In this document: positions 24,786 to 33,723 of the stretch, piece by piece | Layout: every line of letters begins with the position of its first letter | How positions within the stretch are numbered: the first letter of the stretch is position 1 | From: an uncultured Bacteroidales bacterium | GTDB taxonomy: Bacteria; Bacteroidota; Bacteroidia; Bacteroidales; Paludibacteraceae | Reading direction: 5' to 3' | DNA: 47,830 nucleotides | Assembly: GCA_902765485.1 (NCBI GenBank) | Contig: CACWZZ010000015.1 | Span: forward strand, 1 to 47,830 | Notes under the pieces: model-generated | What the model was told of the DNA's origin: nothing | Database searches by the model: none | The model's input: only the letters and a program-made list of their open reading frames with translations | Position numbers and translations under genes: made by a program

Positions 24786-25706
24786 ATGAAAGTACTTGTT
24801 GCAACAGAGAAGCCCTTTGCGAAAGTAGCCGTGGACGGCATTCGCGAAGTGGTAGAAGGAGCGGGGTATGAACTCGCGCTCCTGGAGAAATACACCGACA
24901 AACAGCAGTTGTTGGACGCAGTGGCAGATGCAGACGCCCTCATCATCCGTTCGGATATTGTGGATGAGGCGGTGCTGGACGCTGCAAAACAGTTGAAGAT
25001 CGTCGTTCGTGCCGGAGCAGGGTATGATAATATAGACCTCGACGCCGCTACGGCGCACAAAGTGGTAGCAATGAACACACCGGGTCAGAACAGCAACGCT
25101 GTGGCTGAATTGGCTCTCGGTCTCATGGTGTATGCCGTGCGTAACCTCTACAACGGCACAAGCGGAACTGAGTTGAAGGGCAAGAAACTGGGTATTCATG
25201 CCTTTGGTAATGTGGGTCGCAATGTGGCACGTATCGCGCAGGGATTCGGCATGGACGTGTATGCCTATGACGCGTATTGTCCGGACGAGGTGATGACGGC
25301 AGCTAACGTACATCCGCTACATTCCGCGGAGGAGTTATACAAGACCTGCGACATCGTTTCGCTGCATATTCCGGCTACGGCAGAGACCAAGGGTTCGATC
25401 AACCATGATCTTGTCAACCTCATGCCGAAGGGCGCTATTCTGGTGAATACCGCGCGCAAGGAAGTGATCGACGAAGAAGGTTTGATCGCGCTGATGCAGG
25501 AGCGTCCGGATCTCAAATACATGACCGATATTATGCCCGTGGCTGATGCGAAGTTCCGTACGCTTTTCGAAGGACGCTACTTCGCAACACCCAAGAAGAT
25601 GGGTGCACAAACGGCAGAGGCTAATATCAATGCCGGAATAGCGGCGGCTAAACAGATCGTGGATTTCATCCAAAACGGCAACACACGTTTCCAAGTGAAT
25701 AAATGA
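24786..25706 (+). CDS. serA: D-3-phosphoglycerate dehydrogenase, short lysine-type
   Basis: The 306-residue D-2-hydroxyacid dehydrogenase catalyses the first step of serine synthesis. The NAD motif is GIHAFGNVGRNVARIAQ, with Asp as the likely ribose ligand in YAYDAY; Arg in NTARKEVID is the substrate arginine. There is no ACT or regulatory domain. Where most family members have a catalytic His (TPH-x-GAST), this protein reads TPKKMGAQT, so Lys replaces His, as known for the Bacteroides/Entamoeba type. ATG 24786 is 2 bp after serC; its TGA overlaps the next ATG (ATGA). Confidence 0.94.
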   Translation: MKVLVATEKPFAKVAVDGIREVVEGAGYELALLEKYTDKQQLLDAVADADALIIRSDIVDEAVLDAAKQLKIVVRAGAGYDNIDLDAATAHKVVAMNTPGQNSNAVAELALGLMVYAVRNLYNGTSGTELKGKKLGIHAFGNVGRNVARIAQGFGMDVYAYDAYCPDEVMTAANVHPLHSAEELYKTCDIVSLHIPATAETKGSINHDLVNLMPKGAILVNTARKEVIDEEGLIALMQERPDLKYMTDIMPVADAKFRTLFEGRYFATPKKMGAQTAEANINAGIAAAKQIVDFIQNGNTRFQVNK

Positions 25707-26956
25707 AACGACTATTTAGCATAGTATTTTTATCGCTTGCGGCGGCTGTTTCCTATGCGCTCCCCGTTGAGTGCGTGGGAACAGCTACGCAAGTAGTAGA
25801 TGGTAAAGACACGGTATTAATTTTCAGGGACGAGATCCATCTGAAGACTTCCGATGGTCAGCCCACCGACTGGTACAAAGGCGACGGTTCGCTCTATGCC
25901 TCCGGCGTGGATGAAATCTATCCGGACGAAGGATGTTATCGGGTGGGCGGCAGTCATTTCTGTGTGCAGTTGTACAAAGGTATTGACGATCTGGCTTTTA
26001 CGGTAGAGACCGGTTGCGAGAACACCATCGTTCGCGTGACGGGTGACATAGGCTCGCGCGCGCACACGTATTCCTTATCTTATAATGCACTCGCGTGGAA
26101 TACAGAAGCATGGGTGGACTCCGCGGCGCAAGAGACGGGCGATCTGATGAACACGATCTTGTTGCCGCCGCTCTATGGACCCACACCTATTCGGCTTTGC
26201 TATGATACAGAGGTGCGTTCCGCGCTGGGGTTGGACTCGGCTTGCGTAGAAGTGGACCTGCCGCTGGATAGCATCAAAGCGGTCAAAATGGAGTTGACTT
26301 CTTTGGCTACGGCACGCGAGGACGATCCTGCCGGTAATAACGAGCGCAACCGACCCACTAGCCAGACGCTCATCGCCGGCTCGGAATACAGCGGACCGCT
26401 GGAGATTGCTTTCTATTCGAACCCGACGCCCGGAGCGCAGTATTATTTCTGGGCGGTCTATAAATCGACAGAGCGTATCGCTACTCGTAACGACCGCGAT
26501 ATGCGCTATACTTTCTATGAACCCGGTGCGTACAGGGTGGTGTGCGCTGTGAATAACGCCTCTTGTTCTTCCGATTCGTCGGAGGTGAATGTGCAGATTT
26601 CCGAATCGTATCTGGCGGTTCCGAATGTGTTTACGCCCAACGGCGATGGTAAGAACGACGAGTTCCGCGTGGCGTACAGATCGCTTAAAGAGTTCCATTG
26701 CTGGGTCTATAACCGCTGGGGCAAGTTGATATATGAATGGACAGATCCGTCAAAAGGATGGGATGGTACGATCAATGGTCGTCCGGCAGCCGAAGGAGCG
26801 TATTACTATGTAATACGTGCGCTCGGAACAGATGCCGCCAAGAATGCCGGATATATGTCAAAAATTTCTTACACGAAGAAGAAACTGGGAGCCGACGAGT
26901 CGGTCATCGGAATCTACCAGATGAGCGGAGATATCAACTTGATTCGAGGCAAATAA
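25703..26956 (+). CDS. Secreted protein with T9SS type B C-terminal domain
   Basis: The 417-residue protein has a signal peptide (about 1-19, ending VSYA), a beta-rich body of unknown function, a PKD-like segment (ALEIAFYSNPTPGAQYYFWAVY region, about 225-300) and a C-terminal gliding-motility-associated domain. That domain contains VPNVFTPNGDGKNDEFRV, YNRWGKLIYE, KGWDGTINGRPAAEGAYYYVI and the closing GDINLIRGK. Type B domains of this kind direct cargo through the type IX secretion system. Its start overlaps the serA stop by 4 bp, an odd pairing of a surface protein with serine synthesis. Confidence 0.85.
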   Translation: MKRLFSIVFLSLAAAVSYALPVECVGTATQVVDGKDTVLIFRDEIHLKTSDGQPTDWYKGDGSLYASGVDEIYPDEGCYRVGGSHFCVQLYKGIDDLAFTVETGCENTIVRVTGDIGSRAHTYSLSYNALAWNTEAWVDSAAQETGDLMNTILLPPLYGPTPIRLCYDTEVRSALGLDSACVEVDLPLDSIKAVKMELTSLATAREDDPAGNNERNRPTSQTLIAGSEYSGPLEIAFYSNPTPGAQYYFWAVYKSTERIATRNDRDMRYTFYEPGAYRVVCAVNNASCSSDSSEVNVQISESYLAVPNVFTPNGDGKNDEFRVAYRSLKEFHCWVYNRWGKLIYEWTDPSKGWDGTINGRPAAEGAYYYVIRALGTDAAKNAGYMSKISYTKKKLGADESVIGIYQMSGDINLIRGK

Positions 26957-26975
26957 ATATTAATCTCCATAACAA

Positions 26976-29132
26976 ATGAAACATCACAAATTATTTTTAT
27001 CCATGGCTTTAGCCACAACCGTAATGGCAGCTACTGCTGCCACAAATCCGTTCTTCGACTACAAGAACTGGAAAACGCCGCATGGCACGTACCCATTCAA
27101 CGAGATCCATGCGGAGCATTATATGCCTGCTTTTGAGGAGGCAATGAAACAAGGTCTGAAAGAGATCGATGACATCGTCAATAATCCGGCTGCTCCGACG
27201 TTTGCAAACACGATCGAAGCCTATGAGGCTTCCGGCGAAATGCTCTCAATCGTAGCCGGCTGTTTCTATAACCTGACGAACTCGGAGACCAACGACACGC
27301 TCCAACAGATCGAAATGGAGCTGAGTCCGAAGATGTCGGAATATTCGGCTTCTATCCGTCTCAACGAGGGACTCTTCCAACGTATCAAAACGGTTTATGA
27401 CCAGCGCGCGAAACTCAAACTGAACAAAGCGCAAGTCAAACTGCTGGAAGATATCTACGAATCGTTCGCCAATAACGGCGCTAACCTCTCGCCGGAAGAC
27501 AAACAAACTTACCGCGAGTTGTCCGCCAAACTAAGCAAACTGACCCTCCAATATGGTCAGAACGTGCTCAAAGCGACCAATGCTTGGACCATGCTCGTGA
27601 CCGACGAAGCGCTTTTATCCGGTCTGAATGACGACACCAAAGCAATGTTGCATGCCAATGCGGAGAAGAAAGGTCTCGAGGGCTGGCTGCTGAACCTCAA
27701 GCCGACGACCACGATTCCTGTGATGCAGGATCTCGACAATCGTGACATCCGCCGCGAACTCTATATGGCGAACGCCGGCAAATGTGTGGGCGGAGAGTTT
27801 GACAATACTGCGATTATTGTGGAGATCGTCAACACCCGTCTGGCACTTGCGAACCTCTTCGGAAAGAAGACTTACGCGGAGAAATCGCTCTATAAGACGA
27901 TGGCGGAGACTCCTCAAACGGTGTATAGCCTTTTGGACCAACTGCGCGATGCGTACATGCCTGCTGCGCGCGAGGAGGTCAAAGAAGTAGAGGATTATGC
28001 GCACGCGCATGGCTTCTATGCTGCGCACATCCAGCCTTGGGATTTCAGCTATTATTCCAAGAAACTCAAACAGGAGAAATATGCTATCTCGGATGACGAC
28101 CTCCGTCCGTATTTCGAACTGGAGAATGTCAAGAAGGGTGTCTTCGGCTTGGCGGAGCGTCTCTATGGCTTGAAATTCAAGGAGAACAAGAAGATTCAGG
28201 TCTATAATCCGGAAGTGACAGCCTATGAGGTATTCGACGAAAAAGGCAAGTTCCTCGCTGTGTATTATGCGGACTTCCATCCGCGGGATGGCAAACGTGG
28301 CGGTGCGTGGATGAATGATTTCCAGCCGCAATATATCAAAGGCAAGAAAGATCACCGTCCGCATATCGTCAATGTGATGAATTTCACTCGTCCGACAGCG
28401 GACAAACCGGCGCTCTTCACGTATGACGAGGTCCGCACGTTCCTGCATGAGTTCGGACATGGTCTCCATGGTATGCTCACGCGCTGCCAGTATGCCTCGC
28501 AGAGCGGAACCAACGTACCGCGCGATTTTGTGGAACTGCCTTCCCAATTCAACGAGAATTTCATAGACGAGAAAGAGTTTCTCGATACCTTTGCCAAACA
28601 TTATATCACGGGCGAGCCGCTGCCGCAAGACCTGCTGGACAAGATGCACGCTTCGCAGACTTATCATGCAGCCTATTCTTGCGTACGCCAACTGAGCTTC
28701 GGCTATCTCGATATGGCTTGGCACACGCTGGAGAAACCCTTTGATATCAACGAAGCCATCGGCACTATTGAGTCGGTTACTCGCTTCAGCGACCAAGCGA
28801 TGGAGCAGGTACAAGTGCTGCCGAACGTACCGGGCACACAGATGTGCTGCGCGTTCACCCATATCTTCTCCGGTGGATACGCTGCCGGCTATTACAGCTA
28901 TAAGTGGTCTGAACTCCTGGACGCTGATGCGTTCTCCGTGTTCAAAGAGGCACAACAGAAGAAAGGCGGAACGATCTTCGATAAGAAAGCCGCTAAGCGC
29001 TTCCGCGAGAACATCTTGGAAAAGGGTGGAACCGAGAAAGCAATGGATCTGTATAAACGCTTCCGTGGCGGCGAACCGACCATCAACGCGCTGCTCGAAC
29101 GCGATGGCATCAAAGCACGTGAGATCAAGTAA
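26976..29132 (+). CDS. dcp: M3-family peptidyl-dipeptidase, secreted
   Basis: The 718-residue zinc metallopeptidase is of the Dcp/oligopeptidase type. It has an N-terminal signal peptide (about 1-22), a long helical domain and the zinc motif FLHEFGHGLHGM (HEFGH, about residues 489-493). The third ligand, a Glu about 25 residues further on, lies in VPRDFVELPSQFNENF. The substrate-binding segment SGGYAAGYYSYKWSE is near the C-terminus. It should clip dipeptides from peptide C-termini, probably in the periplasm. It sits 19 bp after the T9SS cargo gene and 5 bp before the flavoprotein gene. Confidence 0.93.
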   Translation: MKHHKLFLSMALATTVMAATAATNPFFDYKNWKTPHGTYPFNEIHAEHYMPAFEEAMKQGLKEIDDIVNNPAAPTFANTIEAYEASGEMLSIVAGCFYNLTNSETNDTLQQIEMELSPKMSEYSASIRLNEGLFQRIKTVYDQRAKLKLNKAQVKLLEDIYESFANNGANLSPEDKQTYRELSAKLSKLTLQYGQNVLKATNAWTMLVTDEALLSGLNDDTKAMLHANAEKKGLEGWLLNLKPTTTIPVMQDLDNRDIRRELYMANAGKCVGGEFDNTAIIVEIVNTRLALANLFGKKTYAEKSLYKTMAETPQTVYSLLDQLRDAYMPAAREEVKEVEDYAHAHGFYAAHIQPWDFSYYSKKLKQEKYAISDDDLRPYFELENVKKGVFGLAERLYGLKFKENKKIQVYNPEVTAYEVFDEKGKFLAVYYADFHPRDGKRGGAWMNDFQPQYIKGKKDHRPHIVNVMNFTRPTADKPALFTYDEVRTFLHEFGHGLHGMLTRCQYASQSGTNVPRDFVELPSQFNENFIDEKEFLDTFAKHYITGEPLPQDLLDKMHASQTYHAAYSCVRQLSFGYLDMAWHTLEKPFDINEAIGTIESVTRFSDQAMEQVQVLPNVPGTQMCCAFTHIFSGGYAAGYYSYKWSELLDADAFSVFKEAQQKKGGTIFDKKAAKRFRENILEKGGTEKAMDLYKRFRGGEPTINALLERDGIKAREIK

Positions 29133-29137
29133 ATCCA

Positions 29138-29758
29138 ATGAATATGAAAGTATTACTAATCAATGGTAGCGCAAGGAAGGGTGGCAACACCTTCCTTGCG
29201 CTTTCTGAAATAGCTCAGCAACTCGCGAAACACGACATCGAGTCTGAGATCGTTCAAATAGGCAACCGTCCGATGCGCGGATGTATTGCGTGCGGGCAAT
29301 GCAAAGTCAAAAACAACAACCGATGCGTCTTCGATGACGATTTGTGCAACCGCATCAACGAGAAAATGGCTTCGGCAGATGCGCTCATCGTCGGTTCGCC
29401 TGTTTATTATGGGCAACCCAACGGATCTGTGTTAGCACTCGTGCAGCGGATGTTCTTCTCCGCAGGAGAGTATTATCGCAATAAACCGGCGACGGCTGTA
29501 GCTGTTTGCCGTAGAGGTGGCGCCACAGCGGCGTTCCAGACGCTGAATATGCCGTTTATGATGATGAATATGCCGGTGGTAACATCCCAATATTGGAATA
29601 TCGTTTACGGACGCGAGGAAGGACAAGCAGCCTTGGATACCGAAGGAATGCAGACGATGCGTACGCTGGCGGATAATATGGCGTTCTTGCTCCGGAATAT
29701 AAATGGAAAGCCACTCCCCGAAAGAGAAGAGTGGCAACCGATGCATTTCATCCGATAA
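29138..29758 (+). CDS. Iron-sulfur flavoprotein-like NAD(P)H reductase
   Basis: The 206-residue flavodoxin-like protein starts with VLLINGSARKGGNT (the FMN phosphate loop). It has the compact cysteine motif GCIACGQCKVKNNNRC (Cys49, 52, 55, 63; C-x2-C-x2-C-x7-C), as in iron-sulfur flavoproteins that bind a [4Fe-4S] cluster. VGSPVYYGQPNGSVLALVQR forms part of the flavin site. It probably reduces small electron acceptors in the cytoplasm. The start could also be the second Met (29144). It follows the M3 peptidase gene by 5 bp. Confidence 0.88.
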   Translation: MNMKVLLINGSARKGGNTFLALSEIAQQLAKHDIESEIVQIGNRPMRGCIACGQCKVKNNNRCVFDDDLCNRINEKMASADALIVGSPVYYGQPNGSVLALVQRMFFSAGEYYRNKPATAVAVCRRGGATAAFQTLNMPFMMMNMPVVTSQYWNIVYGREEGQAALDTEGMQTMRTLADNMAFLLRNINGKPLPEREEWQPMHFIR

Positions 29759-29770
29759 ACAATAAACGCT

Positions 29771-29891
29771 GATTATTGATGCAGACGCGCATGTGTACCA
29801 ACATGCGAACAGATACAATAATCAGATGAGGACAGAGTAGAACCTCCGCCCGAATCAACGAACAAACGCAGGACAAAATCCTGCGTTTGTT
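29771..29891. other. Two strong hairpins in the 29.8-kb unit
   Basis: AACAAACGCAGGA (29861-29873) pairs perfectly with TCCTGCGTTTGTT (29879-29891). GATTATTG (29771-29778) pairs with CAATAATC (29818-29825) around an inner CGCATGT/ACATGCG stem. Both overlap the 48-codon frame and may also end the flavoprotein transcript. Confidence 0.6.
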
Positions 29892-29919
29892 GTTTCAATG
29901 TGTGTACATCAATCTTCAT
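29773..29919 (-). CDS. Candidate 48-residue peptide with its own promoter
   Basis: An ATG at 29919 opens a 48-codon frame ending TAA at 29773, 67 bp downstream of a strong promoter on the same strand. The peptide has a charged N-terminal half (KIDVHTLKQQTQDFVLRLF), a VDSGGGS hinge and a C-terminal half rich in Ser/Thr/Cys/His (TLSSSDYCICSHVGTH). A leader, Gly-Gly hinge and Cys/Ser/Thr core is the layout of many modified-peptide precursors, but no modification enzyme lies nearby. Two strong hairpins overlap the frame, so the unit could instead be a structured small RNA. I recognise no homologue. Confidence 0.4.
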   Translation of the reverse strand: MKIDVHTLKQQTQDFVLRLFVDSGGGSTLSSSDYCICSHVGTHARLHQ

Positions 29920-29986
29920 AAGTTAAATTGGTTTTTAGGTTTAATGGCAATAGCCGCTGATTTTTCTCTTTGTCTTAAATTCGATG

Positions 29987-30017
29987 CAAAGGTAGTACAT
30001 TTTTGTGAACTGTGCAA
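29987..30017 (-). promoter_or_regulatory. Promoter reading toward the 48-codon frame
   Basis: Minus strand: CTTGCACAG (TTG at 30017-30015) and TACCTTTG (29994-29987), 20 bp apart, nearly the same as the SDR promoter at 18904-18934. No other minus-strand gene lies downstream before the convergent flavoprotein. Confidence 0.75.
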
Positions 30018-30559
30018 GTAAAAAATCATAATTGTATGCGCAATAAATGTGAACACTAAATGTAGTGATTCTGTACATAAATCTATTATTCACAAAGCAA
30101 AACAAATAGCTTCTTTTCGGATATGTTCACATAATTAACCAACCGGAGTGGAGTAGAAACACCTTAGATCTATTCACTTTCTTTTGCCCTCAGATAGAGA
30201 AGGGTAGAGACCTTTATTTTACACATATAACAATACTATAACTAATTGATTATCAGCATCAGCCAATTTTACTTAAAATTCTACTTTAAGTTGTTTTCTT
30301 TATTAGGGCACAATGAAGCAATAATACTACACTTTACGTTACGTAAATTATATAAATCGCTTAAAATGTTCATGTTACGTTATTTGCTTATTGTATGATA
30401 ACAGGACAAAAATCCCTCACGGACAATCCAAGGCGCAGTTCCCGTCTGATTGTCTGACAAAAATGTTCCACGGCGATTCTATAAATAATTGTGTTCACGA
30501 CCTTAAATCTGCGCTATTCACAAATGTGCAAAAATAATTCACAAAAAGTTATGTACATA
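30018..30559. other. AT-rich intergenic region
   Basis: About 540 bp with no supportable gene on either strand. It contains a TTACGTTACGTAA dyad (30334-30346) and a related TTACGTTA at 30374-30381, possible binding sites. I see nothing else of note. Confidence 0.5.
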
Positions 30560-30591
30560 TTTGTGTATTTCGTTTATTTTTTGTACCTTTG
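30560..30591 (+). promoter_or_regulatory. Promoter of the XRE regulator
   Basis: TTTG (30560-30563) and TACCTTTG (30584-30591), 20 bp apart, 17 bp before the ATG at 30609. Confidence 0.8.
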
Positions 30592-30608
30592 CAGCAAATT
30601 TGAAAACT

Positions 30609-30998
30609 ATGAATGAAAGAGAACGTATTGATGCGGTTAGAAAATCGATGAATTTGTCCGCACGGCAGTTTGCACAAGAAATTCACGTTCGTCCCGGAAC
30701 GATCAGTAATATGATGGCTGGACGCAATAATCCCAGCCTGGATGTGATGCGGCGTATTATGGAGCGCTATCCCACACTCAATCCCGAATGGCTCATTCTC
30801 GGCGTGGGAAAGATGTGGCGCACGGCTCCGGGGCAAGAAGCAGGCTTGTTTGATAGCTTAGCGCCGGAGGGAATGAATGCTGTGGTACGTAATACAACAA
30901 AAGAAGAGCCGCAGGCTCCTGCAGCTCCTCCTAAACAGATCCGGAATATAGTCGTCTATTATACGGACGGCACGTATGAAGAGTTTCTACGGAACTAA
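30609..30998 (+). CDS. XRE-family helix-turn-helix protein
   Basis: The 129-residue protein has an N-terminal Cro/CI-like helix-turn-helix (about 5-60): RIDAVRKSMNLSARQFAQEI, VRPGTISNMMAGRNNPSLDV and a Bacteroidota-typical ERYPTLNPEWLILGVGKMW. A Pro/Ala-rich linker and a short C-terminal strand segment (IRNIVVYYTDGTYEEF) follow. It is likely a DNA-binding regulator; the target is unknown. The ATG lies 17 bp after a clear promoter. It converges on lon with a shared terminator hairpin. Confidence 0.88.
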   Translation: MNERERIDAVRKSMNLSARQFAQEIHVRPGTISNMMAGRNNPSLDVMRRIMERYPTLNPEWLILGVGKMWRTAPGQEAGLFDSLAPEGMNAVVRNTTKEEPQAPAAPPKQIRNIVVYYTDGTYEEFLRN

Positions 30999-31013
30999 AA
31001 CTCCGCAAAACAC

Positions 31014-31044
31014 AAAAGAAGCGCCCTATTGTAGCGCTTCTTTT
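31014..31044. terminator. Bidirectional terminator formed partly by lon codons
   Basis: AAAAGAAGCGC (31014-31024) pairs with GCGCTTCTTTT (31034-31044). The right arm encodes Lys-Glu-Ala near the C-terminus of Lon. The hairpin reads as a terminator for both convergent genes. Confidence 0.8.
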
Positions 31045-33413
31045 AGTACCTCGCTGATGTCATGCACGTAGTGCAGATCAAGCCCGTTCAGATAAATCGG
31101 AGCGATCTCGGCTACATCTTTGCGATTATCTTCACAAAGAATAATATCCGTTATTCCTGCTCGTTTTGCTGCGAGCAGTTTTTCTTTCACGCCGCCGATC
31201 GGCAGCACTTTGCCGCGCAGCGTCATTTCGCCGGTCATAGCGACACGTGGTTTGACAAGCCGCTTGGTAAATGCACTCACAAGCGCCGTAGTCATCGTGA
31301 TTCCCGCAGAAGGACCATCCTTCGGAATAGCGCCTTCCGGCACGTGGATATGAACAGCGGTGGTCTCAAAAACCTCCGGATTGATGCCTAATTCCTCTGC
31401 GTGAGCCTTGACGTAACCCAACGCCAGCGTCGCGCTCTCTTTCATCACGTCGCCTAAGTTTCCGGTCAGCGTCAGACTCGGATTCTTCGACGCAGAGAGG
31501 CTGGTCTCGATGAACAAGATCTCGCCGCCCACTTGTGTCCAAGCCAAACCGGTCACGACACCCACATATTTGTTGGTCTCCCAACTGTCGCGGCTGAATC
31601 GCGCCTGACCGAGATATTCGCGCACGTCATCCAGCGTCACGGACACGTTGTATTCCTCGCCCAGAGCCAGCTTGGTGTCGATCTTGCGGCAAATCGTGGC
31701 GATCTGTCGTTCCAAGGAACGCACGCCCGACTCGCGGGTGTAATCATCGATAATATGACCGATAATATCCTTCTTGAATTTCAGCTGCGATGCCTTCAGA
31801 CCATGGTTCGCCAACTCTTTCGGGATCAAATGCCGTTTGGCGATCTCCTCTTTCTCTTCCTGCAGGTATCCGGTCATCTCGATCAGCTCCATTCGGTCCA
31901 GCAACGGACGCGGAATCGTCTCCAGACTGTTTGCCGTTGCGATAAAGAGCACATTGCTCAGATCGTAATCCACATCCAGATAATTGTCATGGAAAGCGCT
32001 GTTCTGTTCCGGATCCAAAACCTCCAGCAGCGCAGAAGTCGGATCGCCTTTGTAATCGGACCCGATTTTGTCGATTTCATCGAGTACAAACACGGGGTTG
32101 GACGTCCCGCATTTCTTGATACTGTCAATGATTCGACCGGGCATCGCGCCGATGTACGTGCGCCTGTGTCCGCGAATCTCCGCTTCGTCGTGCAGACCGC
32201 CTAAAGAAACACGCGCGTACTTGCGTCCAAGAGCCTCTGCGATGCTCTTTCCAAGACTCGTTTTGCCCACACCCGGAGGACCATAAAGGCACAAAATCGG
32301 CGATTTCACCGGATGATTTTCTTTCTCTTTGGCGCTTCGAAGTCCTAATTGACGCTGCACAGCCAAGTATTCCACAATCCGCTCTTTCACTTTGTCCAGC
32401 CCGTAATGATCGCGGTTTAGCACATCCTGCGCGTGCTGCATGTCGTAATTATCTTCGGAATAAACGGACCAAGGCAGATCCAGCATAGTCTCCAAATAAT
32501 CCAGTTGGGTGGAGTAGTCCGGCGAGTGCGTCGGCATGTGCTCCAGACGCTGCAACTCACGCTGAAAAACATCCGCAACGGCCTGAGTCCATTTCTTTTC
32601 TGCCGCGCGATCGCGCAGTTCTTGCAATTTCTGTGCACCCGTATCCGTGTCACCCAGGTCTTTTTTAATGGTCTCGATCTCTTGTTGCAGGAAATACTCA
32701 CGCTGCTGTTTGTCCATTTTCTCCATGGTCCGACGGCGAATATCTGCCTTGATATTCAGCATTTCCAGCTCTTTCTGCAGGGTCGCCAACAATGCCGACG
32801 CGCGTTCGTCTAGCGAATCGATTCCCAGCAATTCTTGCTTGTATTCAACGGGGAAATGATATATTGCGCACACATAGTTCAGCAGCGAAGGACTGCTTTT
32901 GATGCTCTTGATGGTGATCAGCGCGCCGTTCGATTCCGCCTGTTCTTTTTCCTCCAGCAGTTTCATCACAACTTCCTTGATCGAATCCACTTTGACCTTG
33001 AATTCTTTGTTGCTGGTCAGCGGCATTTCCTCGTCGCAAACGGTCATGTTAGCAAGCAGGGTAGAAGACGAAGACTTTTGAAAATCAGTCACTTGCACAC
33101 GATGTTCGCCTTCTAAAATCGCCATTACGGTCTCTTGTCCCATTTCCGGAACAGGAATGATCTGCAGCACATGTGCGTATGTGCCCATCTCGAAAAGTTC
33201 ATCTTTTCCTGCCGGTTCGGAGGAATGTGGATCTCGCTGCGACAGAACGATAAGTGGTTTATTGTTGCGTTCTGCGGATCGCACTAATTTCAAACTGTTC
33301 TTGCTGGAAACTGCCACCGGCATCATGATTCCGGGGAAGAGCACCGTCTTTTTAATAGGCAGTACTTCGATCCAGCTTTCTTCAATTTCTTTTATCTCTT
33401 TTGTCTTTCTCAT
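31026..33413 (-). CDS. lon: ATP-dependent protease Lon
   Basis: The 795-residue Lon has an N-terminal substrate-binding domain (about 20-215, starting [17 protein letters not shown]), a coiled linker, an AAA+ module with Walker [10 protein letters not shown] and Walker [12 protein letters not shown], and a C-terminal serine protease domain with the Ser in [10 protein letters not shown] and the Lys in [14 protein letters not shown]. It degrades misfolded and regulatory proteins. Length is normal. No promoter of the local consensus is visible; a palindromic element lies 130 bp upstream. Confidence 0.97.
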   Translation of the reverse strand: MRKTKEIKEIEESWIEVLPIKKTVLFPGIMMPVAVSSKNSLKLVRSAERNNKPLIVLSQRDPHSSEPAGKDELFEMGTYAHVLQIIPVPEMGQETVMAILEGEHRVQVTDFQKSSSSTLLANMTVCDEEMPLTSNKEFKVKVDSIKEVVMKLLEEKEQAESNGALITIKSIKSSPSLLNYVCAIYHFPVEYKQELLGIDSLDERASALLATLQKELEMLNIKADIRRRTMEKMDKQQREYFLQQEIETIKKDLGDTDTGAQKLQELRDRAAEKKWTQAVADVFQRELQRLEHMPTHSPDYSTQLDYLETMLDLPWSVYSEDNYDMQHAQDVLNRDHYGLDKVKERIVEYLAVQRQLGLRSAKEKENHPVKSPILCLYGPPGVGKTSLGKSIAEALGRKYARVSLGGLHDEAEIRGHRRTYIGAMPGRIIDSIKKCGTSNPVFVLDEIDKIGSDYKGDPTSALLEVLDPEQNSAFHDNYLDVDYDLSNVLFIATANSLETIPRPLLDRMELIEMTGYLQEEKEEIAKRHLIPKELANHGLKASQLKFKKDIIGHIIDDYTRESGVRSLERQIATICRKIDTKLALGEEYNVSVTLDDVREYLGQARFSRDSWETNKYVGVVTGLAWTQVGGEILFIETSLSASKNPSLTLTGNLGDVMKESATLALGYVKAHAEELGINPEVFETTAVHIHVPEGAIPKDGPSAGITMTTALVSAFTKRLVKPRVAMTGEMTLRGKVLPIGGVKEKLLAAKRAGITDIILCEDNRKDVAEIAPIYLNGLDLHYVHDISEVLKEALQ

Positions 33414-33542
33414 TTTTTCTTCCCATATTTCTCTAATTACTATTGTTGCGATATTTTAAGTTCCGCATGAAGTAAATTCGTTTAATTCGCGTAATTCGCC
33501 GTTTAATAAATTGTTGGTAATAAATTTTATTTATGTTTATTG

Positions 33543-33663
33543 CTTTTGAAGGCTTTTTACTCGTAGAGTTGCGGAGTTTGTTGGTAAAAACTATCCGAAA
33601 GCTTGCTTGCGAGGAGTTTTTATCAGCAAAGTACGCAAGAGCAAAGCTCAAAGCCTTCAAAAG
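33543..33663. repeat. 121-bp near-palindromic element
   Basis: CTTTTGAAGGCTTT (33543-33556) and AAAGCCTTCAAAAG (33650-33663) are perfect inverted ends, and the inner arms stay complementary with mismatches (GGTAAAAACT against AGTTTTTATC, and AAGC against GCTTGCG near the centre). It would fold into one long hairpin. It resembles a miniature inverted-repeat element or palindromic repeat between lon and the kinase gene. Open frames on both strands here are products of the palindrome. Confidence 0.7.
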
Positions 33664-33723
33664 GGTTTATCTTTGTTTATTTTCTTATAATATTATGCTA
33701 TTTTACATAATGCCGATTAGGTT

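Noticed and set aside
27615-29138. 507-codon open frame antisense to the M3 peptidase gene
   Set aside because: Shadow frame of a gene with a clear zinc motif; no promoter on that strand.
29432-29818. 128-codon frame antisense to the flavoprotein gene
   Set aside because: Mostly shadow of a recognised gene; the better-supported minus-strand frame here is the separate one at 29773-29919.
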